Assembly: GCA_037042185.1 (NCBI GenBank)
Contig: JAXQJY010000020.1
Location: 1-64,000 of the forward strand
DNA length: 64,000 nt
Source of the DNA: Sordariomycetes sp. S80-01Y
Taxonomy: Eukaryota > Ascomycota > Sordariomycetes
Direction of reading: 5' to 3'
Below are positions 12,189 to 23,023 of the stretch, piece by piece. The notes below the pieces were generated by a model, which saw only the letters and a program-made list of their open reading frames with translations, was not told the DNA's origin and ran no database searches. Within the stretch, counting starts at the first letter, position 1; the number at the start of each line of letters is the position of its first letter. Made by a program: the position numbers and the translations under genes.

Positions 12189-13974
12189 CTACAACGCGGA
12201 GAAAACAAAGAGCTGGAACAGGTTAGCGCGCGTTGGCGTACTCTTGTTTTGACAGGAAAGCTTACATTATTCGTTGCCGCAATTGCAATGCTGTCCTCGA
12301 AGGGGTGCCAGCTCATGTGGAGGATCTTCTTGTTAAAGTCGATCTGATCGGCGTCCGTCTCCTTGCGCATGCGTTGACCCCCGGCTGGACTGTTCGCCCG
12401 CGATCCATTCTTCTTGCCGCCGTTAGCGGTGGGACTGGTGGCCGAGTTGATGGGCGTGGGCACCCCGATCTTCTTGGCCTTGAACGCCGACTTATCAGCT
12501 TGCAGCACCACTTCTGTCTCCTTCTCGGGGTCGGACGGGTATATCATGAAGTTGTTGTTGTAGCTGCCGGTCATCACGTTCTTGGAATCTCCTGAGAACA
12601 CCACCTCAAATTTGTCGAAGATGCTGTCGTTTTCGTACGTGTCGCACAAGCGCGGCCTAAGGTGCTCGTGTATCGGTATCGTCTTGACAGGCTGGCGCTC
12701 CATGGCCACGTCCCAGATCTTGACCGTCAAATAGTCACGCGACAAGATGTAACGGCCATCTTGGGAGAATCGAACATCGGAGATGGAGGAGATGATTTCG
12801 GAGAAGAAAGATCTACTAGATGGGTCTTCTTCCTGTTCGAACACTGGGCGGTTGTTAGCTAGAGCACTTGTGTAGAGTTGGATGACTGGTGATAAGGGAG
12901 GTAGGGCAGAGTCCCCACTGGGCGTTGATATGGCGGCAAAACGAGTAACAAGTAGGAGTAGGGGGGAGACGCACTTTTTGCGTGCTGGTCGCATAGGGCA
13001 CTCTCGCGCATGTCGGCAAGTTTAATCGTGCCCTTGGAGCTGGCGTACATGAACCAGTTGCAGCTTTGCGGGTGGAACTCGGCAGCCGTGATGACTTCGG
13101 TCAACTCCTCCATATTAGCAGGTTTGATGTCAACAATGTTGAAGCTCTGATCTTGAATGTTCAAGTTCCAGAGGTTGATGCGCAGATCATCGCTGCTGAT
13201 GTAGGTCTCCCCATCGCTGTTGACGGAAATGCTGTTGATGTGGTAGGCGTGGGCGTTGGCATACGTCCTCCTAGGTACTGCAGCGACCACAGTATCATGA
13301 TGTGTGAGGCGGGGCAGCTTCAGATCGGCGGCATTCCTGAATGCTGAGGCGGGTTGCGGACGAGGGGCACCGCCGCCACCTGCGCCGGCGGGTGTGACAT
13401 CGTGGGACAGGTTGTTCTCGGCGACAACCTTGAGCGACTTCTCGAAGACTTTCCACAACTTGATAGTTTTGTCGTTTGTGGATAGGAGATAGTGTGAGGC
13501 GTTCTGGCGGCGGCACCACTTGATCTTGTTGATCTTTTCTTCTATTTCGAGCGACTTGAGGTAATCGAACTCGGGTTCATGGGACTGGAACTCGGTGTGG
13601 AATTTGTATTCGCAGGACTTTTTCTGCAGGGATGTCAGCGCGCGGCAACAGCGAGTCTGGAAGGCGACAGACCGTCTCGTTGCGTTCAAAGAGGACGACG
13701 CGTCCGCCTTTGTCGCCAGTTGCCAGGTAGTTACCCGTGTGGTCGAACTCGACGGTCGAGATGATATCAGCTTTTGTGACGTTAGCAGGTACATCACGGC
13801 TGGCGAGGTGGTGCAGATCTGATGTACCTTCCGTGATGTCCTCCACATCTCCCTTGTCGCCAAAGCATCTACACGAAGTTGTTGGTCATTGTCCCATCAC
13901 GTAGCACTAGCACAGGTTGCGGGCACGTACTGCGTAAACTTCCACGTCGGGGAGCTGGAGTCGCTGTCGACCAT
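12189..13974 (-). CDS. CDC55: Protein phosphatase 2A regulatory subunit B (PR55/Cdc55)
   Basis: Six exons (13931-13974, 13828-13868, 13673-13770, 12975-13623, 12266-12843, 12189-12212) encode 477 aa. The product is a WD40 beta-propeller that directs PP2A to substrates in mitotic exit, morphogenesis and stress control. Conserved landmarks are WKFTQCFGDKG at the start, [20 protein letters not shown], the hairpin [19 protein letters not shown], and the last residues LFVFSAL, encoded by a 24-base terminal exon. Two fungal insertions interrupt the propeller: a Gly/Ala/Pro-rich one at about residues 137-162 and a Ser/Gly/Lys-rich one at about 402-440 with Ser-Pro sites. Introns are 62, 57, 49, 131 and 53 nt; the 131-nt one is long for this locus. 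The exon 1 donor was placed so that Gln-Cys is restored across the junction. Confidence 0.95.
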
Positions 13975-15500
13975 GGTGGTGGACAGCCGGTGGGTTCGGA
14001 CGAGGAGAGAGAAGCGTGATCAGACGGTGATGGAGGTGACGTTCGGAGATGGGGATTCGAGGCGTCCGCCGGGGGGGAGGGAGCTCGCGGTTCGACGGTG
14101 GGAGCTGCTTGGGGTGTTGGACGCGGCGACACGGCAAACAGTGGCGGGAGGCGGACAAAGGGCGGAAAACACGCTCGGATAGGCGCCAGATGATGTGCCG
14201 TCGTTTTGGGTCGCAAGGTGGTGGACGGCGTTGGAGTTGCGGCGGATAGATGATGTCGTTGGCTGGTGATGCGTGGAGGGGACCGGAGTGGAGGATGGTA
14301 CGGATTTGCTTGGTCTTGCTGCCAGTGGGAGGTCTGCAGCGACTCCCTCACGACTGATGGATGGATGGTGGGGAACCTGCACCTCTACCTGAACCTTGCC
14401 GCACTGTCACTGGAAGCTGAGCTTGAGCTCGAGGTTCCCGTTTTGGGACGATGACCTCACTGAGCAAGGTATTTGTAGCGTGATATCTTCACCACCGAGT
14501 TTGGCTTTTCGTGTTTTGATGTTTGGACGCTGCTACTTATCGTCGGCCTGAGGTGCAGACATGGTGAGGCGGTCACCGACGTCGATTGCCCTTGATGCAA
14601 TGGTGCCAGTGCCCGCTTGGGTGGATCGAGTATCGGGATAAGCTATCGTGGGCTGATAAGGCACTATCAATCTCGACAGTCATGATGACCCTCCAGCTCT
14701 TTGCCAGCAACTTCGCCATTGACTCCAGAAGGCGGCCAGAGCAGGTGTTGCTGCCCCGCCATCCGCAGCACTGCAGCATCCGGGTCCTATGCCTGATGAT
14801 TAATGCCAACCGTACGAAGTAGATCGCGTCCGATACCCCGATGCAAAGAAGGGAGAGGCCACTGGAACTGCTGGATAGCCGCTGTTTCTCCACGCGAGAT
14901 ATCGAAATGCACGGCAATCTCGATCACTTCGGGCATCGGGATCCTGCGTCTATTAAATGCAGTAAGTATCTAATCTTGTGTTGAGTAGTAAGTCCTTGCC
15001 TTAGGTGCGCACTCCCGAGTACTAAAGTGAGAGGTGCACTTTGTAGGCAGCGCTAACACATCACATGCGAGGGGAGGTTTACTGTGTTGGGCTGCGGGAC
15101 CTAGGTGCACAGAGGCTCAAGCTGGCAGGCAGTACCTAGGTAGACCTAAAGCTAGCACCCACTATTACTACATTAGCATGCATCAGTTCCTCGGCCATTA
15201 TGTTCGAGCTGTTCGATATGTGCAGGCCATACGGTGGTACTTAATTTCTTATGAACTGGTATTATAAGTCCTCCTTGTGGGCGCACTTGCCTTTGCCGGA
15301 TGCCCCGCTAGTCCGGGGCCGAGCCGAGATCTGCCTACAACCTAGACCGTGAACCGTGAATCACGCTGCCAGCCTCTTCTTCTTCCTTCATTTCTTCTCC
15401 TCCACTGGAACCTTAGTTGGGGTAACTCTACCAGCAAGACGGAATTATATCATAGTCGTCCGCCCAACAAAGGTGGTGAAAGCGAGCACCTTGAATCAGT
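13975..15500. other. Divergent intergenic region, 1.5 kb
   Basis: This divergent spacer serves PP2A-B (-) and the orphan gene at 15501 (+). The PP2A-B side (13975-14400) is purine-rich on the plus strand and GC-rich, so the PP2A-B transcript may carry a long pyrimidine-rich leader. Short overlapping frames occur throughout but none is supported as a gene. Around 15132-15150 there is a TACCTAGGTAG-type motif also seen in other intergenic regions of the window. Confidence 0.55.
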
Positions 15501-16493
15501 ATGGACGAAAACGGGCGCGATGGGCTACCGGATGACACCAACAAGAGCGCATCGGACAAGGGCAAGTCAAAATCCCCATGGGAGGAGCAGGAGGAAAAGG
15601 GGCCATCGATGATATCTCGCCTCCAGGATTCTGCCCGAATGGCTGGCGGGACCTTCGTCAATGCGAGGTCAGGCTTACCAGAAAACATGCCATCAACGTC
15701 AGAGGGCAAGGTTGTGCCGTCAGGATCAGCCTCGGGCTCCAACAGCTATCAGATTAAGGCTGGTCCTACATCTGCCCATGCAGCGAGCAGACCGATAAAG
15801 AGGGTGGATATCCAAGAGACGTTCAGGCGTTCACAGCAGAGTAGCTCCGATGTGGCGAGGGCGTACGACCACTTTGTCGACACGCATCAGTCTTTGCCTG
15901 ATGTTGAGAGCCTTCAATTACAACCTAGTGCATCTGTGGAGCTAGAACAGCGGCCTGTGTTTGCTTCGGATTTCACAGACCGTCAGCATGCGACAGCAAA
16001 GGGCAGATCAGTTGCTGAAGTCGAAGCCACAGACGGCGCTGCAGTAGCGGACATCCTTTCGCAGCCAGAGGCCTACTCCATGCTTCCTGCGGTGGAGGAG
16101 CAGGATGAAATTATTTCCCCCGACGTCGACGCCAATATCCGAGCAGCCCTTTTCAACACTGGCTCTTCTGGTCGCCTACCCTGGGATCATCTGCTGAACT
16201 TCACCCCCAGCTTCATCTCCGCCCCTGACTCCTCCGAGCAGCCTGAAAAGTATCAGGCTGAGAGGGCTGCACATTTAGGGGCCGTCGATCAGGGCGAGGT
16301 GGCGGAAATGTGGCTGCGTGGATGGAGCGATGTGCTCTCCTCGTACACAGATGAAGTTTGGGGTGATCTTGGAGCATTGGTTCAGGCAGCCAAACACGAA
16401 GTTGAGGAATTATCGACCGATGGTACCGGGAGAACAGAGACCCCAGCCCTAAGCCGGCTAAAAATGATATTGGGGCATGTCCGGGGCTCGTAG
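15501..16493 (+). CDS. Unrecognised protein, 330 aa, disordered N-terminus
   Basis: This is a single uninterrupted frame starting at an ATG preceded by a purine-poor leader, encoding 330 aa. I do not recognise the family. The N-terminal two thirds are rich in Ser, Gly, Asp, Glu and Lys and look disordered, with charged clusters such as SPWEEQEEKG. The segment around residues 115-140 is more hydrophobic and amphipathic (DVARAYDHFVDTHQSLPD). The C-terminal 90 residues look folded and carry several Trp in a helix-like stretch, including MWLRGWSDVLSSYTDEVW. There is no signal peptide or membrane segment. The length of the frame and its composition support a real gene. Neighbours give no functional hint. 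Confidence 0.75.
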   Translation: MDENGRDGLPDDTNKSASDKGKSKSPWEEQEEKGPSMISRLQDSARMAGGTFVNARSGLPENMPSTSEGKVVPSGSASGSNSYQIKAGPTSAHAASRPIKRVDIQETFRRSQQSSSDVARAYDHFVDTHQSLPDVESLQLQPSASVELEQRPVFASDFTDRQHATAKGRSVAEVEATDGAAVADILSQPEAYSMLPAVEEQDEIISPDVDANIRAALFNTGSSGRLPWDHLLNFTPSFISAPDSSEQPEKYQAERAAHLGAVDQGEVAEMWLRGWSDVLSSYTDEVWGDLGALVQAAKHEVEELSTDGTGRTETPALSRLKMILGHVRGS

Positions 16494-16961
16494 CAATTAC
16501 AATCAGCGGCACAATACACATCGTTCGTTGTCTGTGTCAATCGTCGCGAGGGTTGCTTGGCCAACCTCGATCAAGCCCAGTGACATCATCCAAAACCGAG
16601 CAACAAAGGGGATTTGCATCACGAGCAGCCTCATCTCAAAATCCATTAATAAATATCAGAACCCTCTTCGCGGCGATCTAAAGCTCCCGACTACTCCGCC
16701 CTGTCACAATAAGCTAGCACACCGCTTGCTATCGTTATTCTTATTTAGCCTTTGTGCCTTGCAGCCCGATCTGGTGAGGGGATCTGCCCAAATCGTCCCA
16801 TCCCTGCACCAAGCGGAAGCTTGCTTTGACCGCACTTCAGCACTCCAACTACATCTTGCCGGCGAACCAAGGCCCTCAAAACCTTCCTTGGTCATTATCA
16901 TTTGCATTATAATCGCAAGATCGACTACTGCAACCCGCTTCCACCTACCACATCCGCCAGC
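16494..16961. other. Intergenic region between two plus-strand genes
   Basis: This holds the 3' flank of the orphan gene and the promoter and leader of the GPI-type protein. A 327-codon frame at 16477-17460 crosses it but lies out of frame over the downstream gene and has no domain, so it is treated as spurious. Confidence 0.6.
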
Positions 16962-17711
16962 ATGCCCGAACGGATACGATTTCCCCTGTGGTCAGCTCTG
17001 GCTACACCAACCCTCGCCATGCTGCCTCCCGCCCCGACACCAGCGCCCACGTCTAACTACAATGGTGCCTCTTCCCTGCTTATGCGCAGGGCCGAATGTC
17101 CAGCCAACATGTTCCAATGTCCGACCTCGCTTGGCCCAGCCTTCGAAGATGTTTGTTGCCAGAACGGGCAGACGTGCGCAGTGGACAACAACAACAATCC
17201 TGCCTGTTGTCCCACAGGGTATGCCCCTCTACTGTTCCAGCCGTGTCTTGGACTATGTTGCTGACTTGGCGAAAGGGCCGTCTGCACAGGTACAGCACCA
17301 AGCGGCCAACCCACAGACATCGCAACCCAACCAGTGTCCTACGTCTCGAACTCTTACTTCTCCTTCCCATATGCGCTCACGGACTTCGATGACCGTGCTG
17401 CCTGTCGAGCCGCAGTCGACGCCTGCTCCGAGAATTACGACGCCTGCACGAACAACCTAGCCGGTGGAGGCGGAAACTTCCAGGTCACGGTGGAGGTCCC
17501 GGGCGGAGGAGGTATCACAGTTGGAGGATCGGCGCAAGACCTTGGTCAGGCGGAGGCCACGAGCGTTTGTGAGAGTTTGAGCAGCGAGGCCTGTTCTGCC
17601 CTGGAGGCGACGAGCTGCGACAACTATGATAACGGGGCTTCGAGGTCGGGTTCCATAGTAGCAACTGCGATCCTGACTGTTGCTGCCATTGCGGCTGCGC
17701 TGTTGGGCTGA
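16962..17711 (+). CDS. Cys-rich GPI-anchored cell-surface protein
   Basis: Two exons (16962-17218, 17276-17711) encode 230 aa; the 57-nt intron lies in a Gly codon. The N-terminus is moderately hydrophobic (FPLWSALATPTLAML), consistent with a secretion signal. The mature part has a Cys cluster at residues 46, 53, 65, 66, 72, 82 and 83, including CC-x5-C and ACCPTG motifs that are common in fungal extracellular proteins. More Cys residues follow in the second half (AACRAAVDACSENYDACTNN). The C-terminus ends in Gly-Ala-Ser-Arg-Ser-Gly followed by a hydrophobic Ala/Val/Ile stretch and LLG, a typical GPI attachment signal. It is likely bound to the plasma membrane or cell wall. An in-frame Met at 16902 would add 20 polar residues and spoil the signal peptide, so 16962 was chosen. 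Confidence 0.82.
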
Positions 17712-18211
17712 CCCCAGGTTTCCAAAGTCAAAGAGCACGGTGTAGGGCGTTTTGATTTGAGGAAACTGTTCTCGAGCAAAAGAAACAGCGTATCTTATCG
17801 GACGTCGGACGTTCTGGGATGCGAATTGCTTCACGCCAAGGACACTGCTCGTCAAAGGATTTTGGTATCGACTGAGGCACGCCGTGCGTTTGGCCCGGAA
17901 GGCACATTATTGAGGCCACTGTTAGAGGCAAAAGTAAGATACCGCTGCTTCTGCTGCAACCTCAAGCCTTACTAGGAATTGACAAACACTGATGGGTCTT
18001 GGATCTGAGGACACCGCCGGTACGGTACTTTGGGGAGTTTGGACCAATCGATTGGTCTACATGGCTTTCATGTGGCCTGGAATGATTAATGAATGTAGAG
18101 CATCGCCCCGCCCCTTTAGCGACAGGCAAACATATAGCGGACATCAGTACATAAAGGCCTTCAGGGCTAAAATATATTCATCCCAGATCTCCGAGGTCTT
18201 CAAAGCGATTC
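17712..18211. other. Convergent 3' intergenic region
   Basis: This stretch lies between the 3' ends of the GPI-type gene (+) and MSH5 (-). It is somewhat AT-richer than the flanking coding DNA. No gene is supported; frames of 60-80 codons lack any recognisable feature. Confidence 0.6.
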
Positions 18212-21200
18212 TCAATTTCCTCTACTATCCGGTGTGAGAATTTGTGTCAGCAAATCCTTCGGCTTCCCTCTCTGGTCGTGCCCTTGTAGCCCAGAATCGA
18301 AATCTACCCCCAGAAACCGGCGAGCGACTTCTTCAGCCACCTGAAGCTTTACTTCTTCCTGCTCAGACAACTTAGCACATGCCGATACTAGATCCTCATT
18401 GCGCGAGATAAGTGTTGAAATAGCCTCCGCTCGCCGAACAACGGCACCAGGGACGCCATTAAGAGCGGCGCATCGACCGCCAAAGCTAGAGTTGCTGTGT
18501 CCGACCTTGAGAGTGAACAGGTAGGTGATTTGGCTTTCGGGCTGGATTGCCTCAGGATCTGTTACCACTTCCATGTGGAATACACCAAGGTTGGGGCACC
18601 CGACAAGATACCCACCCTCGAAGAGCTCGTGAAAGTGAGTCGCTAAGAGAAAGCGAGGTACACTGTTGCCCGCTGTCAGAAAGTGATCGAGAGTTGCTGC
18701 AAGGAGGCCAGCGCCATCATCAGCATTCGTGCCCTTACCAAACTTATCGATAAGAACAAGGCTCTGGGGGGTGGCAGACTTGATCGCCGTACTGACTTGG
18801 CGAAGCTCGATTGCAAAAGCACTTTCGTTTCGTGAAACGCTTTCTGCCGTTGACAGTCTCGTCAAAATCTTGTCCGTGACACCAATTATGGCCTTGTCAG
18901 CAGGCACAAAGCTACCGATGTGCGCCAGGTACACAATGATAGCCGTTTGCTTAATATAAACGCTCTTGCCAGAATGGTTAGGGCCAGTCAAGACCATTGC
19001 CGAGCATGCGTTATGGGGACCAAATGGAGTTCTTCCCGTACCAATTGCGCAGTTGTTCGGTACGAAGGATGGTACGACCAGTTCTTGTAAAGGATGTCGC
19101 CCAGATGTGATCTCTATCGTTGCCGACTGCATGACTTGGGGGCAACTCCAAGCGTACTTTTCCGCCCCCTTTGCCAGGGCTAAATGAGCGTCAAACTCGC
19201 CACAGATATCAGAAGCTGTGCCCAAAGCATTTTCGGAAAGCAGAACATCTCTGGCTAGCTGGTGAATGATCTCGACCTCCCTATCTGGTCCTGTGAGCCA
19301 TGAATTCGTGGAGCGACTGTGTATATCTTACCTCCAATCTCGCTGTACATATCTCCGTATTGCTGATCAAGTTCGTCCATGAACTTATTCTTGTAGCAAA
19401 CGACGTCGGAGTCAACAATTTTACGCTGCCATTGGCCCTCATCAGAGCCTTCCCCTTCGTATTTACCCGCCCGCCTTGCTGAATCACGCTCGACAACAGT
19501 CAAGAAGCCTAACTGAGGCAGAAAGATGCATGATTTGATATACTGTGCCGCCCACTGTGGGATTCGTTGATTGATATCGTTCACAATATTGGTCAGGAAG
19601 CTGTCCATTCCTTCATATTGCCGCCTCATATCGTCAAGTCGGGGATCAATGCCGGCTTTGACAGAAGGGCGACGCCTGTCTTTCGATTGTTCGAAGTCGA
19701 TAGTCCTATCAATGGCATCGCCAATAGCCATAAGCTTAGCTGGCAATATCGCGTCCAGGACTCTGCGAATGATACACAATCCTCCCCCATCTGCGAGGTT
19801 GCTGGCTAACTCCCGTAACCTAAGGGCATACGCGGAGAAGCCCCGAAGCGTGGCCCACACTCCCCTGTAGAAAGATTGCCTGGTCGATGAAGAATCTATC
19901 CCTCGTTTCAGATTTGCGATTGCTGACCTAATATTCCTTACTCGCTTCAAAAGCTGAGAGGCATGTTTGACGAAGTCTGTATTGGTAGGGCGCACAAACA
20001 GAGATATAGTACGCTGTCTCTCTAAAATCAAACTGACGTCCAGCGAAGGGCGCATGAACATCAGGCGCAAAGCGTCTCGGCCCTGAGGTGTACAAACCAG
20101 GAGATGAAACAGCCCGTACACAGATAAGCCCTCCTTTGGGTCAGCAGGACTTGGGCCTGGCCCGCAGATCTGGCTGCCTGGGTGTCTTTCCGATTGAATG
20201 ATTTGCAGAGACTGTAGAGTTTCGGCGCTGACAAACATGTGGTTTGATAAAGAGAACATCCGAAGCGTACGAATATGGAACACTACCTCTGCAGCTTGAC
20301 CGTCCGGCAGGAAGCCGACTGAGCGACGGCGATGGAGATCCGCGAGTACGGCGCCTGCGGCGTTGACCTGGTAAATGTAAGTCTTGAACGTGGTGAAATT
20401 TCTTTGCTGCCTACCGAGACATAGCTGTCCAGATTGATGACTGTACCGCATCGTAAAGCCTCAATGTGCCCAGCCTCACGTGGGCGTCCAGCGCCATCCA
20501 TCTCTTCTGCAACTAGGTCACCTTCATTTGCCAAAGTCACTATTGCTTGAATATGCTGATTGTCATCGAGCTGAAGACTCAGCAATCTATCGCGAGCGGT
20601 TTCGTTGACGAAGTCGGATGATGCTAATGCACGCAAGATGTAAATCGCAGACCCAGCGTCTGACCTTTGTTAGCGCAAGCAATTCGTACGCGGGTTTCCA
20701 TACCTTCTCCAGGACCATGTGAACGGGCTTCCAAGAACCCGAGAAGCTGTTCAGGGGCTCTGCAGGATATCAGGATGGTAGTCGGTTGGATGTGCACGAC
20801 GAGCTGCTCAACAACATCAAGGGTTGCCCAGGGGATGTCTTGACAGAGCGCCAGTGTCCCATCTCCCGTGTTGAAAGCGGCGCAACCTATAGTAGCCTTC
20901 TCTCTCATGTCGATGGCCATAATGATCTCGTCCACTACAGACTCTTCAAATTCAGGCTGACCCCGTAGAAGCTCGTCACCTACCACACTTTGGACAGTTG
21001 AGGGACTTGCTCTGGCCGCGGACCTCGATCTGACTAAAGCTGAAGATGGCATGCCCGGACTGTAAGTCTGACCTGGGGTGCCGCCGCGACTAAAATTGGA
21101 TGGTGTTCGGGGATTATCTTGCTGGTCTTGTTGTCCCTGCCTTCCATGTGAGCGTGGCGTGCCTTTGCGACCTGGCCTAGATGGCAGGCCCAGGGTAAAT

Positions 21201-21313
21201 GGGCTGCCTCTGGAAACGGCTCTCCGCCTCCCCATAGCTTGCGGCTCGGATCTTGACGAACTTGAAGCTGGTGTGTTGCCACGAGAGCGGGAACAGTGCA
21301 GTCTTTGCCGCAT
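18212..21313 (-). CDS. MSH5: Meiotic MutS homologue MSH5
   Basis: Four exons (20704-21313, 20415-20659, 19332-20367, 18212-19284) encode about 987 aa. Msh5 pairs with Msh4 as MutS-gamma to stabilise recombination intermediates and promote meiotic crossovers. Identity rests on the MSH5-type N-terminal block (AIDMREKATIGC), the long MutS core and lever region, and the ATPase domain with Walker A GPNHSGKS at about residues 731-738, the AHIGSFVPA block, and the SRNESAF block. The first 120 residues are Arg/Ser/Pro-rich. The Walker B region reads LVLIDKFGKGTN: the catalytic Glu of the usual ID-E-FGKGT is replaced by Lys (AAG at 18743-18745), which may impair ATP hydrolysis. The rest is intact. Introns are 44, 47 and 47 nt. 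The third acceptor could instead be six bases earlier (41-nt intron, two extra residues). Confidence 0.9.
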
Positions 21314-21845
21314 TTTGATGGACCTGCAGCAGAATCGTCGCAGAATGACCGATACTAGATGCAGGGCAACTGGCTACTTACCTTAGCTACCTTAGTTAGG
21401 TACTCACTTTGAGTTACGGTGTGAAGGTAAGGTAATGTAAGGTAAGGTATTGGGCCTGGGGTCATGTGGCTGCAGTCCCATTGTTGCGGTCGGCGTTGGC
21501 AGGGCAGGAGCGAGCCTGTGAGCCTCGACTTCAGCACATCCGCCATTTATTGTCTACATGATCTTAATCATCTGCACAGGTATCTACCTTATCAATCATT
21601 GAATTGCTCACCATGAACTCCGGATGAGAACTGTTGCAGGACCGTGTATGAATAGTAGGGCAGATCTCGCTTGTCCCATTTCAGGTGTTGCTGAAGTTGG
21701 GCGTAAGTACCAAGCCAAGTGTGTGTTAAAGCTGGAACGAGACGCGCGAGAAATGGCATCCGTATATCGTATCATTGAGCGCCCTACTCACAGCACACAC
21801 CTCAGCCAAACGTGGTGGACTGGCCTTTGTCGATACTCATTCCAG
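21314..21845. other. MSH5 promoter region with repeated TACCT/AGGTA motifs
   Basis: This is the upstream region of MSH5 and the 3' flank of the EMC5-like gene, both on the minus strand. At about 21371-21451 there are many TACCTTA units followed by the reverse complement, TAAGGTA, giving an imperfect inverted arrangement. No gene is supported. Confidence 0.6.
21371..21451. repeat. Inverted cluster of TACCTTA / TAAGGTA units
   Basis: The left half carries TTACCTTA and CTACCTTA units; the right half carries AAGGTAAGGTA twice. The two halves are partly complementary and separated by about 25 bases. It lies 60-140 bases upstream of the MSH5 start. Its function is unknown; similar units recur elsewhere in the window. 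Confidence 0.6.
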
Positions 21846-22296
21846 TCATTTTCCCTCCCCCTGCCCCTTAGCCCACTCAGAAAACTCCTTCCTCTGCCTT
21901 CTGATGTCCACAAACCCCGGTCTCGCCTCCAGTACCGCAAATGGATTTCCCCTGAAGTTCTTCTCATCCTCCCCGGTCAAGCCCTCCTTGCCCTGGCGCT
22001 CAATCTTGCCCGCCCACACATCCCAGCGAATCGGACGGAGCTCGGGGCTGCCAAGAACAAGCCCCAGAACAACAACGAGAGTCGCTACTATGGTTTCGGC
22101 GGTTATGTCAAGCGGCAGAGAGGGCGTCGAGGAGGCAGGAGAGTGCGTGGTTATGGCCGAGGAGAGGACGGCGTGTTCTTGGGCGGAGTAGCCGCTGGAA
22201 GATGTTAGTTGAAGATTTGACGGGCGGAGTGGGAGCCTACGCGTGGGCTAGCAGCACCAGACCAGCAACGGTGATGACTCGGGGTACGAAAGCCAT
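21846..22296 (-). CDS. EMC5: ER membrane complex subunit 5 (EMC5/MMgT family)
   Basis: Two exons (22241-22296, 21846-22194) encode 134 aa; the 46-nt intron (GTAGGC...TTCCAG with a CTAAC branch) lies inside an Ala codon. The start reads MAFVPRVITVAGLVLLAHAG, a first membrane helix, followed by YSAQEHAVLSS. A Ser/Thr/Pro linker then leads to LPLDITAETIVATL and a second hydrophobic helix ending in VLGSPELRPI. The C-terminal cytosolic part has the fungal EMC5 blocks WAGKIERQG, NPFAVLEARPGFVDIR and RKEFSEWAKG. EMC5 is a core subunit of the ER membrane protein insertase. The gene is easily missed because neither exon is long and the opposite strand carries a longer open frame (21624-22208), which I regard as antisense noise. 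Confidence 0.88.
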
Positions 22297-23023
22297 TGTG
22301 ACGTTGAGAGCGAGGTCTTTCCAGACGAAGCTGTTGCTGGACTCCAGCAAAGCTCACCTTTGCTGTCGAGCTTAGATCTGGCAGCCGATCCAGATGACTA
22401 AGATGGCCCCACCGGGCCAACCTCACCTCCCCGTGGTACCATCATGTAACGCCAATCAACTTGGATTAAGGTAAGGTAGGCTCGAGTTTTGGACGGTAAT
22501 TGGACAGTGGATGCATCCATTGAACGCTTTGCGAGGCCCGAAGTACTCTACGAGGCCGGTTTTGGTCGTGGTCAAGTCAACAGGATCCCCGGTGTCGGCG
22601 CGCCATCTGGTGGCCTGAGACCCGGGTATCCTAAGCAGCAGTCATCTGACCCATCGCTTCCTTTCAGATCAGTTGGCAATCCGTGTGAACTCTATTTTGG
22701 TTCTCTGTTCAGTGTGATCCTCTATCACTTTCCACCTCTGCCCAAGGAACATCTCATGGCAGATCACCCACAGGACCCAGCTGGTGAACACCGTGATTGA
22801 CAATAAGGAGGTACTATCCAAGAATCTATAATCAAAGAGAAAAACAAAACACCAAAGACTCCTATCCACATCTACAACCGTGGTTTTCGCAATGCATCTG
22901 AAGAGCAAATACGCACCAAGCGCCCATCTCCATATCCACGCCGTTCATGATATACTTCATCGCACGCTCAGTAAAATAAACCCGCAGAGTATTCAAAATC
23001 TGCAGCCCCGAAGCCCAGAGTAA
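22297..23023. other. Intergenic region: EMC5 promoter and HMG-box 3' flank
   Basis: The 22297-22500 side is the upstream region of the EMC5-like gene and includes a short AAGGTAAGGTAGG tract near 22468-22482. The 22800-23023 side is AT-rich and probably the 3' UTR of the HMG-box gene. No gene is supported. Confidence 0.6.

Noticed and set aside
16477-17460. A 327-codon plus-strand frame overlapping the GPI-type gene.
   Set aside because: It runs in a different frame through the signal peptide and Cys cluster of the real gene, has no domain, and its start is inside the end of the upstream gene.
21624-22208. A 194-codon plus-strand frame and a nested 138-codon one.
   Set aside because: They lie opposite the EMC5-like gene, lack a domain and have Arg/Ser-heavy composition; the minus-strand spliced protein has clear family blocks.
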